64,000 bases of DNA, taken from Spirochaetia bacterium. GTDB taxonomy: Bacteria > Spirochaetota > Leptospiria > Turneriellales > JAOUOS01. The notes under the pieces were generated by a model. That model was not told the DNA's origin. It saw only the letters and a program-made list of their open reading frames with translations, and did no database searches. The position numbers and the translations under genes are program-made. Positions 8,839-17,422 of the stretch are shown piece by piece; within the stretch, counting starts at the first letter, position 1, and the number at the start of each line of letters is the position of its first letter. The stretch is from NCBI GenBank assembly GCA_029880285.1, contig JAOUOS010000006.1, positions 1 through 64,000 on the forward strand. The letters run 5' to 3'.

Positions 8839-10092
8839 TTATTTTTTTTGCAAAACGACGATATATTCGTTTAACATAGTATTGCCTATTTCACCCGTTA
8901 TATTTGTTGGAGAGTTCTTTGAAGGCATTCTTTTGTTGGGTATATTTCTGATATAAGTATATATATGTGAAAAATTATTATTTTCAAAAAAGAATTGAGT
9001 AATTTTATCAGTCGGTAAATTAAAACTTTTAACGGTTCTATTACCTACAACATAACAAACATAACCAAAAGGTTTAATTTTTTTAGAAATATTATTTATT
9101 GATTTAAGATAGTCATGGTAAAAAGCATTAACTTCAAAAGCTCTTTTTGAATCTATTTTCAATATATCTTCAATAACATTATCTAAGGGCTTAAAATTAT
9201 ATTTTGTGAGATTCTTATTGTTTGTACCACCCATTGATATTTTATCAATTTCAGAAGCATTTGAGACATCAAGCCATTGATTTGATAATCGTGAAAATTG
9301 ACCATAAGCAACAGTTGTTCTAGAATCGCCATATGGCGGCGATGTAACAACTAAATCGATACTGTTATCAGGGATAATAGTATCAGGAATTGATTTTACA
9401 GAATTGAAATCATAAACTTCTGATGATGACATGTTTTTTTTTGCATTCTGATATATTTCAAGGCCTTTCAAATTTCTACTAATTTTATTCAATATTACAG
9501 AAAAAACATCTGGAGAAAAATTTTTAATTTGCTTATCAGTCATTCGGTATAGTTTAAATTCGCCATTTCTTGTCCAAGAACAATCTCTGATTGTTTCACT
9601 AAAACATACACGAAAAAAATTTTTAATATTATTGTTTTCTATTTCATAAATAAATTTTTTAATAACGGATAATTTTGTAATTACCTCTTCAGAAAACCAA
9701 TAAAGTATATTGTTAAAATCTGGCGTGTCAAAATCTATTGGAATATTCATAAAATAATGAGATAAACAATTTCTAAAATTTAATATTTCTAAATGTAGTT
9801 TTTCAAGAAAAATAGGAGTAGTTTTTACCTTAGATATTAGTCTTGCCAATGGATTAATATCCGTACCAATCGCGTTTATATTTCTGATATTGGCTTCAAC
9901 TAAAGAAGTACCGGTACCACAATAAGGATCAAATAATATTTTTGCATTTTTGCCGTATAAGTCAATAAGGCGGCTAGCAACCTGTGGGATCATCATTGCC
10001 GGATAATTATGAAAACAATGTGAGTAATACTTTGTATCTTCTTGTCTAAAATCCCAAGAGGTATCTGGCTTTAATTTAAAATTTGAAATCAT
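8839..10092 (-). CDS. Type II DNA methyltransferase (SPPY class, probably m4C)
   Basis: A 417-residue AdoMet-dependent DNA methyltransferase that should protect host DNA from the neighbouring nuclease. Motif I (FDPYCGTGTSLVEA) is at about 54-67, followed by the acidic GTDINPLA. The catalytic motif IV, TSPPYGDS, is at 250-257. Motif I precedes motif IV. SPPY is most often found in N4-cytosine methyltransferases, although N6-adenine cannot be excluded. The long separation between the motifs probably holds the target-recognition region. It is divergent from the XRE-type regulator and endonuclease genes, sharing a 146-bp control region. MvaI/BcnI-family nucleases are typically paired with m4C enzymes, in line with this call. 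Confidence 0.88.
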   Translation of the reverse strand: MISNFKLKPDTSWDFRQEDTKYYSHCFHNYPAMMIPQVASRLIDLYGKNAKILFDPYCGTGTSLVEANIRNINAIGTDINPLARLISKVKTTPIFLEKLHLEILNFRNCLSHYFMNIPIDFDTPDFNNILYWFSEEVITKLSVIKKFIYEIENNNIKNFFRVCFSETIRDCSWTRNGEFKLYRMTDKQIKNFSPDVFSVILNKISRNLKGLEIYQNAKKNMSSSEVYDFNSVKSIPDTIIPDNSIDLVVTSPPYGDSRTTVAYGQFSRLSNQWLDVSNASEIDKISMGGTNNKNLTKYNFKPLDNVIEDILKIDSKRAFEVNAFYHDYLKSINNISKKIKPFGYVCYVVGNRTVKSFNLPTDKITQFFFENNNFSHIYTYIRNIPNKRMPSKNSPTNITGEIGNTMLNEYIVVLQKK

Positions 10093-10132
10093 AAATAATA
10101 ACCGGCTATCTAATAAGAGACATAACGAAATA

Positions 10133-10181
10133 ACCTATACACCTGTCAAGCTATATAAAGCAGAAAATAATACCTATAGGT
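10133..10181. promoter_or_regulatory. Candidate operator region between methyltransferase and regulator
   Basis: The divergent intergenic region has a perfect 10-base palindrome ACCTATAGGT at 10172-10181. An imperfect relative, ACCTATACACCT, starts at 10133. Paired palindromes in this position are where controller (C) proteins of restriction-modification systems bind. The HTH gene immediately downstream is the obvious candidate regulator. Direct binding is inferred only. Confidence 0.45.
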
Positions 10182-10238
10182 GGTTTTCATCTGTATAAGT
10201 TTTAAATATACTTAAAATAAATTGGGAATGGAGGGTTT

Positions 10239-10553
10239 ATGATCACAAATTTAGAATATCAAATAATTAATCAAGTAAAAGAAATTAGAATAAGCAAAGG
10301 ATTTACACAGGAAGATTTGGCCAACATTTTAGAAAAGACAGTTAGTTTTATAAGAAATATTGAATCTAATAAATTAGGTAAAAAATATAATATTGATCAT
10401 TTAAGTAAAATTGCTTTTCTCTTTGATTTAGAAATTACAGAGTTTTTTCCCAAAAATCACGGTATCACGGATATAGAAACTATTAAAAGATTAAAATTAA
10501 TAAAAGAATCTATAGCAAAAACAAAAAAGAATAAACTATTTAACCGGAGATAA
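10239..10553 (+). CDS. XRE-family HTH regulator (controller-like protein)
   Basis: A 104-residue protein with an HTH_3 fold in residues 8-66. The helix-turn-helix reads FTQEDLANILEKTVSFIRNIESNK. An extra C-terminal lysine-rich tail follows. An SD (GGAGGG) precedes the ATG, and the stop is 3 bases before the GTG of the endonuclease gene, so translation is probably coupled. Position and size match controller proteins of type II restriction-modification systems, which delay nuclease expression until methylation is complete. No enzymatic domain is present. Confidence 0.8.
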   Translation: MITNLEYQIINQVKEIRISKGFTQEDLANILEKTVSFIRNIESNKLGKKYNIDHLSKIAFLFDLEITEFFPKNHGITDIETIKRLKLIKESIAKTKKNKLFNRR

Positions 10554-10556
10554 ACA

Positions 10557-11300
10557 GTGAAAAATAATATAAAAGAATTTAAACGTTTATTCAAAAAAAT
10601 TAAAAATAAAGGCTTTATTGAAACAAAAAGGCATGGTAATACAGGGATAGGTAAAACTTTTGAAGATGTTTGCGGAATTGTTGAAAATAATGTAGGCAAA
10701 CCAGATTTTAGAGGGATAGAAATTAAAAGTCAAAGAAATTATACTGGCTCTTATATAACACTATTTACTAAAGCGCCAACTTATCCTTTAAGAGTAAATA
10801 CTTTACTAAGAGAAAAATACGGTAGTTTTGATGTAAAGTTTCCAGATATGAAAGTTTTACATACCAGTGTTTTCGCGAAAGATTATAATACTCATAAAAG
10901 CGGCTTTGGTTATAAATTAGAGGTGGATAAAAAAAATAAAAAGATTTTTTTATTAATAAAAGACCTTAAAAACAATAAAGTTTTAGAAAAAAATATATAT
11001 TGGAGTTTTGAAGTTTTAGACTATATAATAGAAAATAAATTAAAATATATTGCATTCATAACAGCTCACACAAAAGAAAAAAATAATAAAGAATTTTTCC
11101 ATTTTACAAAAGCAACACTATTAAAAGAATTTAGTTTTAATAAATTTATTGAACTATTATTAAATAACCTTATTATGTTTGATATTAGAATAGGTGTGTA
11201 CAAAAGCGGTAAAAATAAAGGTAGAACACATGACCATGGCAGCGGATTTAGAATGTCAAAAAAAAGTTTACCTATAGCTTTTGAGATTGAAGAAATATAA
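10557..11300 (+). CDS. MvaI/BcnI-family type II restriction endonuclease
   Basis: A 247-residue nuclease. The N-terminal half matches the MvaI/BcnI family: TGIGKTFEDVCGIVENN, then PDFRGIEIKSQR and SYITLFTKAP. The likely metal-binding and catalytic residues are Glu36, Asp50, Glu55 and Lys57, of the D-(x)n-E-x-K type. MvaI/BcnI enzymes act as monomers on short CC-N-GG-like sites and nick each strand in turn. A C-terminal GRTHDHGSGFRMS segment adds conserved-looking His residues. The GTG start follows GGAG. It is very AT-rich, even for this genome, in line with a recent arrival. All expected residues are present, so it is probably functional. Confidence 0.87.
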   Translation: MKNNIKEFKRLFKKIKNKGFIETKRHGNTGIGKTFEDVCGIVENNVGKPDFRGIEIKSQRNYTGSYITLFTKAPTYPLRVNTLLREKYGSFDVKFPDMKVLHTSVFAKDYNTHKSGFGYKLEVDKKNKKIFLLIKDLKNNKVLEKNIYWSFEVLDYIIENKLKYIAFITAHTKEKNNKEFFHFTKATLLKEFSFNKFIELLLNNLIMFDIRIGVYKSGKNKGRTHDHGSGFRMSKKSLPIAFEIEEI

Positions 11301-11420
11301 TTTGATATTACCTTACATTTTTAACTTCAATAATACTTAATAATTTTTTAATTAAAATACTGGACAATTTATCATTAATTTGTATAATCTGTTGTTATCT
11401 ATCTATAGAAAGAATAGTTT

Positions 11421-11657
11421 ATGAAAAAAAATAGCGAAAAAAAAAACTCAGTAATAACGGTAATAATTATTATCATAACTTTTATTATAGGCACACGGTG
11501 CGAAAATGTAGAGCCAATGGGTGCTTGTATCAATTCCGATGAAACATTTTGTTACAATAATATGACAGAAAAAGAATGCAGCGAATATGATAATCGAGCA
11601 GATTGGTATTCAAGTGAAACTTGTGAAGATAGAGGCCTTGTCGAGGGTGAAAATTAA
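11421..11657 (+). CDS. Small Cys-rich lipoprotein
   Basis: A 78-residue protein with an Ile-rich signal segment and a lipobox-like GTRC (Cys27). The mature part has four further cysteines (36, 44, 53 and 68) in the order GAC...TFC...TEKEC...SETC. This resembles the GAC-x(n)-C-x(n)-T-E-x-x-C unit found as an isolated Cys-rich repeat in many bacterial surface proteins. Two disulfides would stabilise the unit. The function is unknown. It sits at the edge of the restriction-modification island, before the HEAT-like gene. No strong SD was seen. Confidence 0.55.
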   Translation: MKKNSEKKNSVITVIIIIITFIIGTRCENVEPMGACINSDETFCYNNMTEKECSEYDNRADWYSSETCEDRGLVEGEN

Positions 11658-11680
11658 TCTCTTTAACAAAGTATTATTAT

Positions 11681-12346
11681 ATGAAATGGATTAATAAAAT
11701 TTCTTTTCATCAAAATGTTAGGAATGAAACACCAAATAGAGAATTAGCAAAAGAGTTATATATCACAAACAATATTGATGGTATCAAAGAAATATCAGAA
11801 TATTTATTTGATAAAAATAAATCAATAGCGAGTGATTGTATTGCTGTATTATACGAAATCGGATATAAGAAACCAGATTTAATATCAAATTATTTAAATA
11901 CTTTTTTACAATTGTTAGAATCGAAAAACAATCGCATGGTATGGGGTGCAATGATTGCTATTGCGAATATATCTACATTAAAAGCAAAAGAAATATTTAA
12001 AAATATTGATATAATTCTAAATGTGATGAAGAATGGTACATTGATAACTGAAGTTTGGGGCATAAAAGCATTGGTTGGTATAAGCAGTACAGATGATAAT
12101 ATTAAAAACAAATTATTGGCTACTATTATTTTATACCTCGAGAATTCTCGGCCAATAGACTTTTCATCAAGGCTAGAAGTAATTATACCAATTATTACAA
12201 CAGAAAAAGATGTTAAAAAAATATCAAATATAATAAAGAAAAAACAAAATGAATTAAATGAGGCTCAGAAAAATAAATTGAAAACAATAGTAAATAGGCA
12301 TAATAAAAGTATAGAAACATCCGAATGCAAAATTATTGTACAATAA
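11681..12346 (+). CDS. HEAT-repeat-like alpha-helical protein
   Basis: A 221-residue, Ile/Lys/Asn-rich all-helical protein without a signal peptide. Paired helices such as SIASDCIAVLYEIGYKKPDL and RMVWGAMIAIANISTLKAKE have the spacing and Ala/Ile pattern of HEAT/ARM repeats (about four units). It is probably a scaffold for protein interaction; no catalytic motif was seen. It begins 23 bases after the Cys-rich lipoprotein gene and may be co-transcribed. It belongs to the accessory stretch 8839-12346, so a role in host-element conflict is possible but unsupported. Confidence 0.6.
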   Translation: MKWINKISFHQNVRNETPNRELAKELYITNNIDGIKEISEYLFDKNKSIASDCIAVLYEIGYKKPDLISNYLNTFLQLLESKNNRMVWGAMIAIANISTLKAKEIFKNIDIILNVMKNGTLITEVWGIKALVGISSTDDNIKNKLLATIILYLENSRPIDFSSRLEVIIPIITTEKDVKKISNIIKKKQNELNEAQKNKLKTIVNRHNKSIETSECKIIVQ

Positions 12347-12369
12347 TAATCAATTAACCCTGTCAAAAT

Positions 12370-13356
12370 ATGCATATATTTAAATTCTTTTGGGTTTTCA
12401 TAAAACCGTTTCTATTTCTTATGGCTTTGGCCTTAATTGGCAGTAGCGGTTTTATAATGATTGAAAACTGGAGATTTTTAGATGCTCTTTACATGACAGT
12501 AATCACTATAACAACAGTAGGTTTCGGTGAAGTAAAACAGCTCTCTGATAACGGTAAAATTTTTACTATCATTCTTATTATAGGCGGTGTGTTATTTTAT
12601 GGCGCTGGACTAAACGCTCTTTTAAGAATATTTCTCGAGAAAAGCTTTAAAAAAATTGTGGAGGACGCACGTATGAAAGAAAAAATTAATAAATTAAAAG
12701 ATCACTATATTATATGCGGCGGAGGCAGAATGGCATTATCTATCGTTAATGAACTGCAAAGATCCAATAAGCCTTTTATTGTGCTAGAAACAAATCCTGA
12801 ATCTCCCGTAAGCAAATCAACCTTGCCATGGATTGTTTTAAATAGAGACGCTCTTCTTGAAGAATCTTTAATAGAAGCAAGAATTGAACACGCCAAGGGA
12901 CTCGCGGCTGTTTTACCCACAGATGCCGATAACTTATTTGTGGTATTATCTGCGCGCCGCTTAAATTCTAACATACGCATTGAAACAAGAATCGCGAAAG
13001 AAAGTTCGCGCGACAAAATGCTGCAAGCAGGCGCTAATAAAGTAGTATCGCCTTATACTGTGGGCGGCCTTCAAATAGCGCGAAGTTTTATAAATCCCAT
13101 GGTAGACGATTTTCTTGAAGTTGTACTTGACCATGCAAATTATGAATTTGCCATGAAAGTAGTAAAAGTTCAGGAAGGTGATGAGCTGGTAAACAAAAAA
13201 ATTCGTGATACCGATTTTCGCGAAAAAGGATATATTATAATAGGCGTTAGACATGCCAACGGCCAATTGAAATTTGCCCCAGAAAGCGACTGCCAGTTTG
13301 AAGCAGGATGTGAAGTTTTAATATTAGGGTCGGCCAGAGAGCCAGTACTTGATTAA
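12370..13356 (+). CDS. Two-TM potassium channel with RCK (TrkA-N/TrkA-C) domain
   Basis: A 328-residue channel subunit. Two membrane helices (about 12-30 and 65-85) flank a pore loop with selectivity filter TTVGFGE at 48-54. The cytoplasmic RCK part begins with the Rossmann motif HYIICGGGRMALS near 112-124 and ends with a TrkA-C domain around 245-325 (KIRDTDFREKGYIIIGVRH). A tetramer would conduct K+ across the inner membrane under nucleotide or ion control. K+ is also the activator predicted for the pyrophosphatase in this window. The gene ends 6 bases before tgt. No clear SD precedes the ATG. Confidence 0.92.
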   Translation: MHIFKFFWVFIKPFLFLMALALIGSSGFIMIENWRFLDALYMTVITITTVGFGEVKQLSDNGKIFTIILIIGGVLFYGAGLNALLRIFLEKSFKKIVEDARMKEKINKLKDHYIICGGGRMALSIVNELQRSNKPFIVLETNPESPVSKSTLPWIVLNRDALLEESLIEARIEHAKGLAAVLPTDADNLFVVLSARRLNSNIRIETRIAKESSRDKMLQAGANKVVSPYTVGGLQIARSFINPMVDDFLEVVLDHANYEFAMKVVKVQEGDELVNKKIRDTDFREKGYIIIGVRHANGQLKFAPESDCQFEAGCEVLILGSAREPVLD

Positions 13357-13362
13357 TTTTAA

Positions 13363-14493
13363 ATGAATGAAAATCATCTAACGTTTAGCATTAAAAAAAA
13401 AGTAAACTCAGCGCGCGCGGGAATCTTAAAACTAAAAAATGGTATTGAAGTAAAAACGCCTGTATTCATGCCGGTTGGCACCGCGGCTTCTGTAAAAGCC
13501 GTATCGCAAAATGATATTGAAAAAATTGGATATAAAATAATTTTAGCCAATACTTATCATATTTATTTAAGACCCGGTTTAGAAATTATTGAAAAGTTTG
13601 GCGGGGTCAAAAAATTCATGTCATGGGAAGGCGCTCTTTTAACCGATTCGGGGGGATACCAGGCTTTTTCGCTTTCTGAATTTACAAAATATAAAGATCA
13701 TGGCGTTGAATTTAAATCTCATCTTGACGGCTCAAGCCATTTGTTTTCACCTGAAAAAGTATTAGATATTCAACATATTTTGGGCAGCGATATTGTAATG
13801 CCTATTGACGACTGCGCTCCTTATCCCGCAGATGAAAAACGCCTGAAAGATTCATTAAAAAGAACACATGATTGGCTTAAAGAATCTAAAGAAATATGGC
13901 TTGAAAAAAAATACAACGAAAATCAGGCGCTTTTTGGGATAGTTCAGGGCGGCGTAAATTTAAAGCTAAGAAAAGAATCAAGCCAATTTGCCGCCGAGCT
14001 TGATTTGCCCGGCTACGCTCTTGGCGGGCTTTCTGTTGGCGAAAAGAATAATGAATTTATTGAAGCCATGGCCGTATGTGATGAACATTTGCCTGTAGAA
14101 AAACCCCGCTATTTAATGGGTGTTGGCTCTATACCAGAAATATTAAACGCGGTTTATAACGGTATTGATATGATGGATTGCGTACTACCTACGCGAAACG
14201 CGCGAAACGGACAGGTTTTTACATCGAAAGGTAAGTTAAACTTAAGAAACGAAAAAATAAAATTTTCAGACGAACCCATTGATAAAGAATGTTTGTGTAT
14301 GGTATGTAAAAAATATTCTCTGGGATACATTCGCCATCTTCATAAATCAAAAGAACTTTTAGCATATCATTTAAGCACGTACCATAATTTATATTTTATG
14401 TTCCAGTTTATGAAAAATTTAAGAGAGTCAATAATTAATGACACTTTTGAAGATTATCGTAAAAAGTGGATTGGAATTTTCAAAGCTTATTGA
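13363..14493 (+). CDS. tgt: tRNA-guanine transglycosylase
   Basis: A 376-residue enzyme that swaps guanine 34 for preQ1 in tRNAs of the GUN type during queuosine synthesis. The substrate-binding motif LTDSGGYQ holds Asp95, and the nucleophile Asp272 lies in GIDMMDCVLPTR. The zinc site is Cys310, Cys312, Cys315 and His341. Length is normal for bacterial Tgt. It follows the channel gene by 6 bases. Its last 7 bases overlap the end of the convergent lipoprotein gene, leaving no room for a conventional terminator between them. Confidence 0.97.
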   Translation: MNENHLTFSIKKKVNSARAGILKLKNGIEVKTPVFMPVGTAASVKAVSQNDIEKIGYKIILANTYHIYLRPGLEIIEKFGGVKKFMSWEGALLTDSGGYQAFSLSEFTKYKDHGVEFKSHLDGSSHLFSPEKVLDIQHILGSDIVMPIDDCAPYPADEKRLKDSLKRTHDWLKESKEIWLEKKYNENQALFGIVQGGVNLKLRKESSQFAAELDLPGYALGGLSVGEKNNEFIEAMAVCDEHLPVEKPRYLMGVGSIPEILNAVYNGIDMMDCVLPTRNARNGQVFTSKGKLNLRNEKIKFSDEPIDKECLCMVCKKYSLGYIRHLHKSKELLAYHLSTYHNLYFMFQFMKNLRESIINDTFEDYRKKWIGIFKAY

Positions 14494-16079
14494 ATATCAA
14501 AAGTAAAATTTTTACCGCTTAATTCATCACCCGATTTGCTAAAAAACCCGTTTAAAGTTCCTGAATAACTTCCTGGTTTTAACGTTTGTGTATTTAATAT
14601 TATTTTATTAAAATCTGGCAATGTACCAATATCTAAAATATAAGTTTCATTATTTATGGTTGCATAGATATTGCCTGTTTCTTCTATGTTAGAAAAAGGT
14701 GAACCAATAAAAATTAAATTTTCAGATATTTGTTGATTAAATAAAATTTCTATTTGATTTTTAAAACCTTTAAACATAGAGATTCCATCACCAGCAGATT
14801 TAATAGTATCATTAACTGTTACATTATAAGTTTGACCCATATTTATGCCCGTTGTTGTTAAAACAAGGCAATCTTCTCCCGCTGTGTATGCTACATCTAT
14901 TATATTAACCACCCCATCAATAGTAAAATTAGATTTATTACTAGCCGCTGTTTCATCAATCGCTCTTGAAAAGCAAACCTCAACTTTATCTTGTTCTTTT
15001 AATGACGCTCTTTCTAAATGAAATGTATTACCATATGTGTAGACTGTTTGATTTAGAGTTTGATCTGAGTCTAAATTAGATAAATTTGATATTGATATGT
15101 TATATAAATCTCCAGGAATTAGTTCATTACCTGACGCAAGCGACAGAGATACATAAGAATATGGCGGATTTTCAATAGAAATTACACCTGTACTTTGTAC
15201 ATTAAGAGTATCCCCTGCTTCATTGAAAATCTTATAATTTTCAATTTTTTCGGCTGACGCTAAATCAACACTATCATTTATTTCAAGAGATAATACTTGA
15301 TTGTCAGATACTCGAACTTCAGTTATAGAAAAAGGCTTCGATACAAATGATACCGTATTTGCAAGTAAGTTGTTTTCATTTATATCTTTAACATTATTTA
15401 CCGATAAAGTATGAATACCAGCAGATAAAGGTTCCGTCATTTGAAGCAAAATTGCACTTGCATTACCTGTTGAATCACAGTTACTTGTAAAAATAACATA
15501 TTCTTCGGCACTTTTTGGTTTTAAACCGTCTATTGAATAATTCTCTACGTTTAATAATATAGAACATTCAACTTCCCCTTGAAAAGAAATTTTTATATTT
15601 TTGCCTGACGAATCTATATTAATAATTTTAAAATACCACCCATCAAACACAGGTTCAATAGACGGATAAGGAGAAACTATTTCGCCTGAAATTGATTTTA
15701 CTCCTGTAACTGATACAATATATTTTTGTTTTGGTATTTGAGCAGAAGTTGTTAGAGAAACAAGATTTCCCCCAAGCGAAAATAATTTGGCATCTAAAAT
15801 TTCTAAACCGTCAATTTTATAATTATTAATATTTTCAGCTGTGGCTGGATCAAGTTCCCGGTTAAAAGCAATTAAAACTTTTTCGTCATTTGTTAAAAGT
15901 ACAAAAAAATAAAAAGGGTCTGCTTTAAATGTTGCTTTGTTGTCATAATATAACGGGGTTACGGCTTCGATAGAAAAGCTGTCTTTTTTATCTTCATCCT
16001 CAGGTTTATCTGAACCACAATTGAATAGTAGTATAGCCACTATTAAATTTAATATTATATTTTTAACTACTATTTTCAT
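14487..16079 (-). CDS. Ig-like (SwmB/SbsA-type) repeat lipoprotein
   Basis: A 530-residue lipoprotein (lipobox LLFNC, Cys21). Repeated modules of about 80-100 residues each carry a phrase such as LDPATAENINNYKIDGL, VDLASAEKIENYKIFN or IDETAASNKSNFTIDG. These resemble bacterial Ig-like domains of the SwmB/SbsA type, in which an A...NY.I motif recurs. At least four modules are visible. Such proteins are surface-exposed adhesins or structural lipoproteins. The gene is monocistronic and converges on tgt with a 7-bp overlap. Confidence 0.8.
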   Translation of the reverse strand: MKIVVKNIILNLIVAILLFNCGSDKPEDEDKKDSFSIEAVTPLYYDNKATFKADPFYFFVLLTNDEKVLIAFNRELDPATAENINNYKIDGLEILDAKLFSLGGNLVSLTTSAQIPKQKYIVSVTGVKSISGEIVSPYPSIEPVFDGWYFKIINIDSSGKNIKISFQGEVECSILLNVENYSIDGLKPKSAEEYVIFTSNCDSTGNASAILLQMTEPLSAGIHTLSVNNVKDINENNLLANTVSFVSKPFSITEVRVSDNQVLSLEINDSVDLASAEKIENYKIFNEAGDTLNVQSTGVISIENPPYSYVSLSLASGNELIPGDLYNISISNLSNLDSDQTLNQTVYTYGNTFHLERASLKEQDKVEVCFSRAIDETAASNKSNFTIDGVVNIIDVAYTAGEDCLVLTTTGINMGQTYNVTVNDTIKSAGDGISMFKGFKNQIEILFNQQISENLIFIGSPFSNIEETGNIYATINNETYILDIGTLPDFNKIILNTQTLKPGSYSGTLNGFFSKSGDELSGKNFTFDIQ

Positions 16080-16198
16080 AAATACCTCTTTATTATATTT
16101 ATATCTTAAATCCCTGCTATTTAATGCTCATAAAATGTCAACAATGTTTTAGTGACGAATAATATTTCTAAATGATATAAATAGCAAAAATATATTAA

Positions 16199-17419
16199 CT
16201 ACAAATCAGATGAGCACTGGTATTTTATTTTTTCCCAATATTTTATATCATTAATTAATTCTTTATATTCTTTTTCATTATTTAAAATTTGAGTTTTAAT
16301 TTTTTTTATACGTTTTTCAGTATCAGGATGACTACTCAACCATTCTCCAATATTAATAATTAAAGGTTTTTTATCGTTTTCTTTTTCTTTAGGCATAGTT
16401 GTATCTTTGTTTTTTTGAATATTCTCTTTATTTTCATTATTTTCCTTTGTATCTTTCAATTTGTCTGATGCCTGTTTTAGAACATTTTCAAGAGTATGAA
16501 AAAAATCAATAAATCCCAAAGGATTTATTTTTGCTTTAATCAGTTTTTCAACCGCAATTTCATCGGCCTCTTCTTCAAAACCACGCGAGTAATTTAAAAA
16601 TAACAGGGTACCCCCAACTTCAGAAATTGTTTCTAAAATTTCAAACTCTTCACCGGCGCCGCCAATCATCATAGAAATTACAAAATGAAATCCCAAGGTT
16701 CTTACAAGCTGTTGAATGGCGTGTCTTTTTTCTATATGAGATAATTCGTGGGCCAGTACACCGGCAATATTTTCAGGTGATTTTGATTTTTCAATAAGCT
16801 CATTAAAAATAATTATTTTGCCTCCCGGTAAAGCAAAAGCGTTAAAAATATTGTATTTTATAATTTCAATAGAATAATTAAATTCCTGATTTTCTTTTGG
16901 CAGCATATGAAAGATTTTTTCAATTTCTTTATTTAAAGTGGTATTCTCACACTTTTTAAAATCTGAAAACATTTGCTCATATACCGACCTTCCTAAATAA
17001 ATATCAAATTTTTCAGGTATAAGAATATATGATTTATAAAATAAAGATAAAATAATAAAAATAAGTAACGGCAAAGTTACGGCAGATATAAGTAAAACCT
17101 TATGAAGATTAAAAGAATGCAGTTTATAAGCAGCTTTGTTACCGGTAAAAGTTTTACTTTTTAACCAGTTTTTTTCAATTTCATCTTTTAATTTCTTATC
17201 AAATATTTTTAATTTTTTTGAGGCTCCTTTTGTACTGGTCTTTAGTTCAATATGAAATGTATCACTAAATTCTTGAATATTAAGAATTTCGGTATATTCA
17301 AATTTTAAGTATAAACTTTCAGATTCAAAACCTATTCCATCCGGTAAAAAAGAAAGACTGCCTTTTTTCGGCATGGCTGTTTTGCCGTCAAAATATTCAA
17401 CATTATTAAAGTTACTCAA
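16199..17419 (-). CDS. M48-family membrane metallopeptidase
   Basis: A 406-residue protein. The zinc-binding motif VLAHELSHIEKRHA has His224, Glu225 and His228, and the third ligand is in EEEADEIAVEKL. The NAFALPGGKIIIFNEL segment is typical of the M48 core. A cytoplasmic N-terminal domain (1-100) precedes a single membrane helix (about 108-127), and a Lys/Asn/Glu-rich linker lies near 325-355. It starts 3 bases after the DUF898 gene, a pairing found repeatedly in bacteria, where the protease and YjgN-like protein are thought to function together in the envelope. Substrates unknown. Confidence 0.92.
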   Translation of the reverse strand: MSNFNNVEYFDGKTAMPKKGSLSFLPDGIGFESESLYLKFEYTEILNIQEFSDTFHIELKTSTKGASKKLKIFDKKLKDEIEKNWLKSKTFTGNKAAYKLHSFNLHKVLLISAVTLPLLIFIILSLFYKSYILIPEKFDIYLGRSVYEQMFSDFKKCENTTLNKEIEKIFHMLPKENQEFNYSIEIIKYNIFNAFALPGGKIIIFNELIEKSKSPENIAGVLAHELSHIEKRHAIQQLVRTLGFHFVISMMIGGAGEEFEILETISEVGGTLLFLNYSRGFEEEADEIAVEKLIKAKINPLGFIDFFHTLENVLKQASDKLKDTKENNENKENIQKNKDTTMPKEKENDKKPLIINIGEWLSSHPDTEKRIKKIKTQILNNEKEYKELINDIKYWEKIKYQCSSDL

Positions 17420-17422
17420 AGC

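Noticed and set aside
10557..11300. Possibility that the nuclease gene is inactivated
   Set aside because: The frame is full length and the expected acidic and lysine residues are all present, so a broken gene is not supported.
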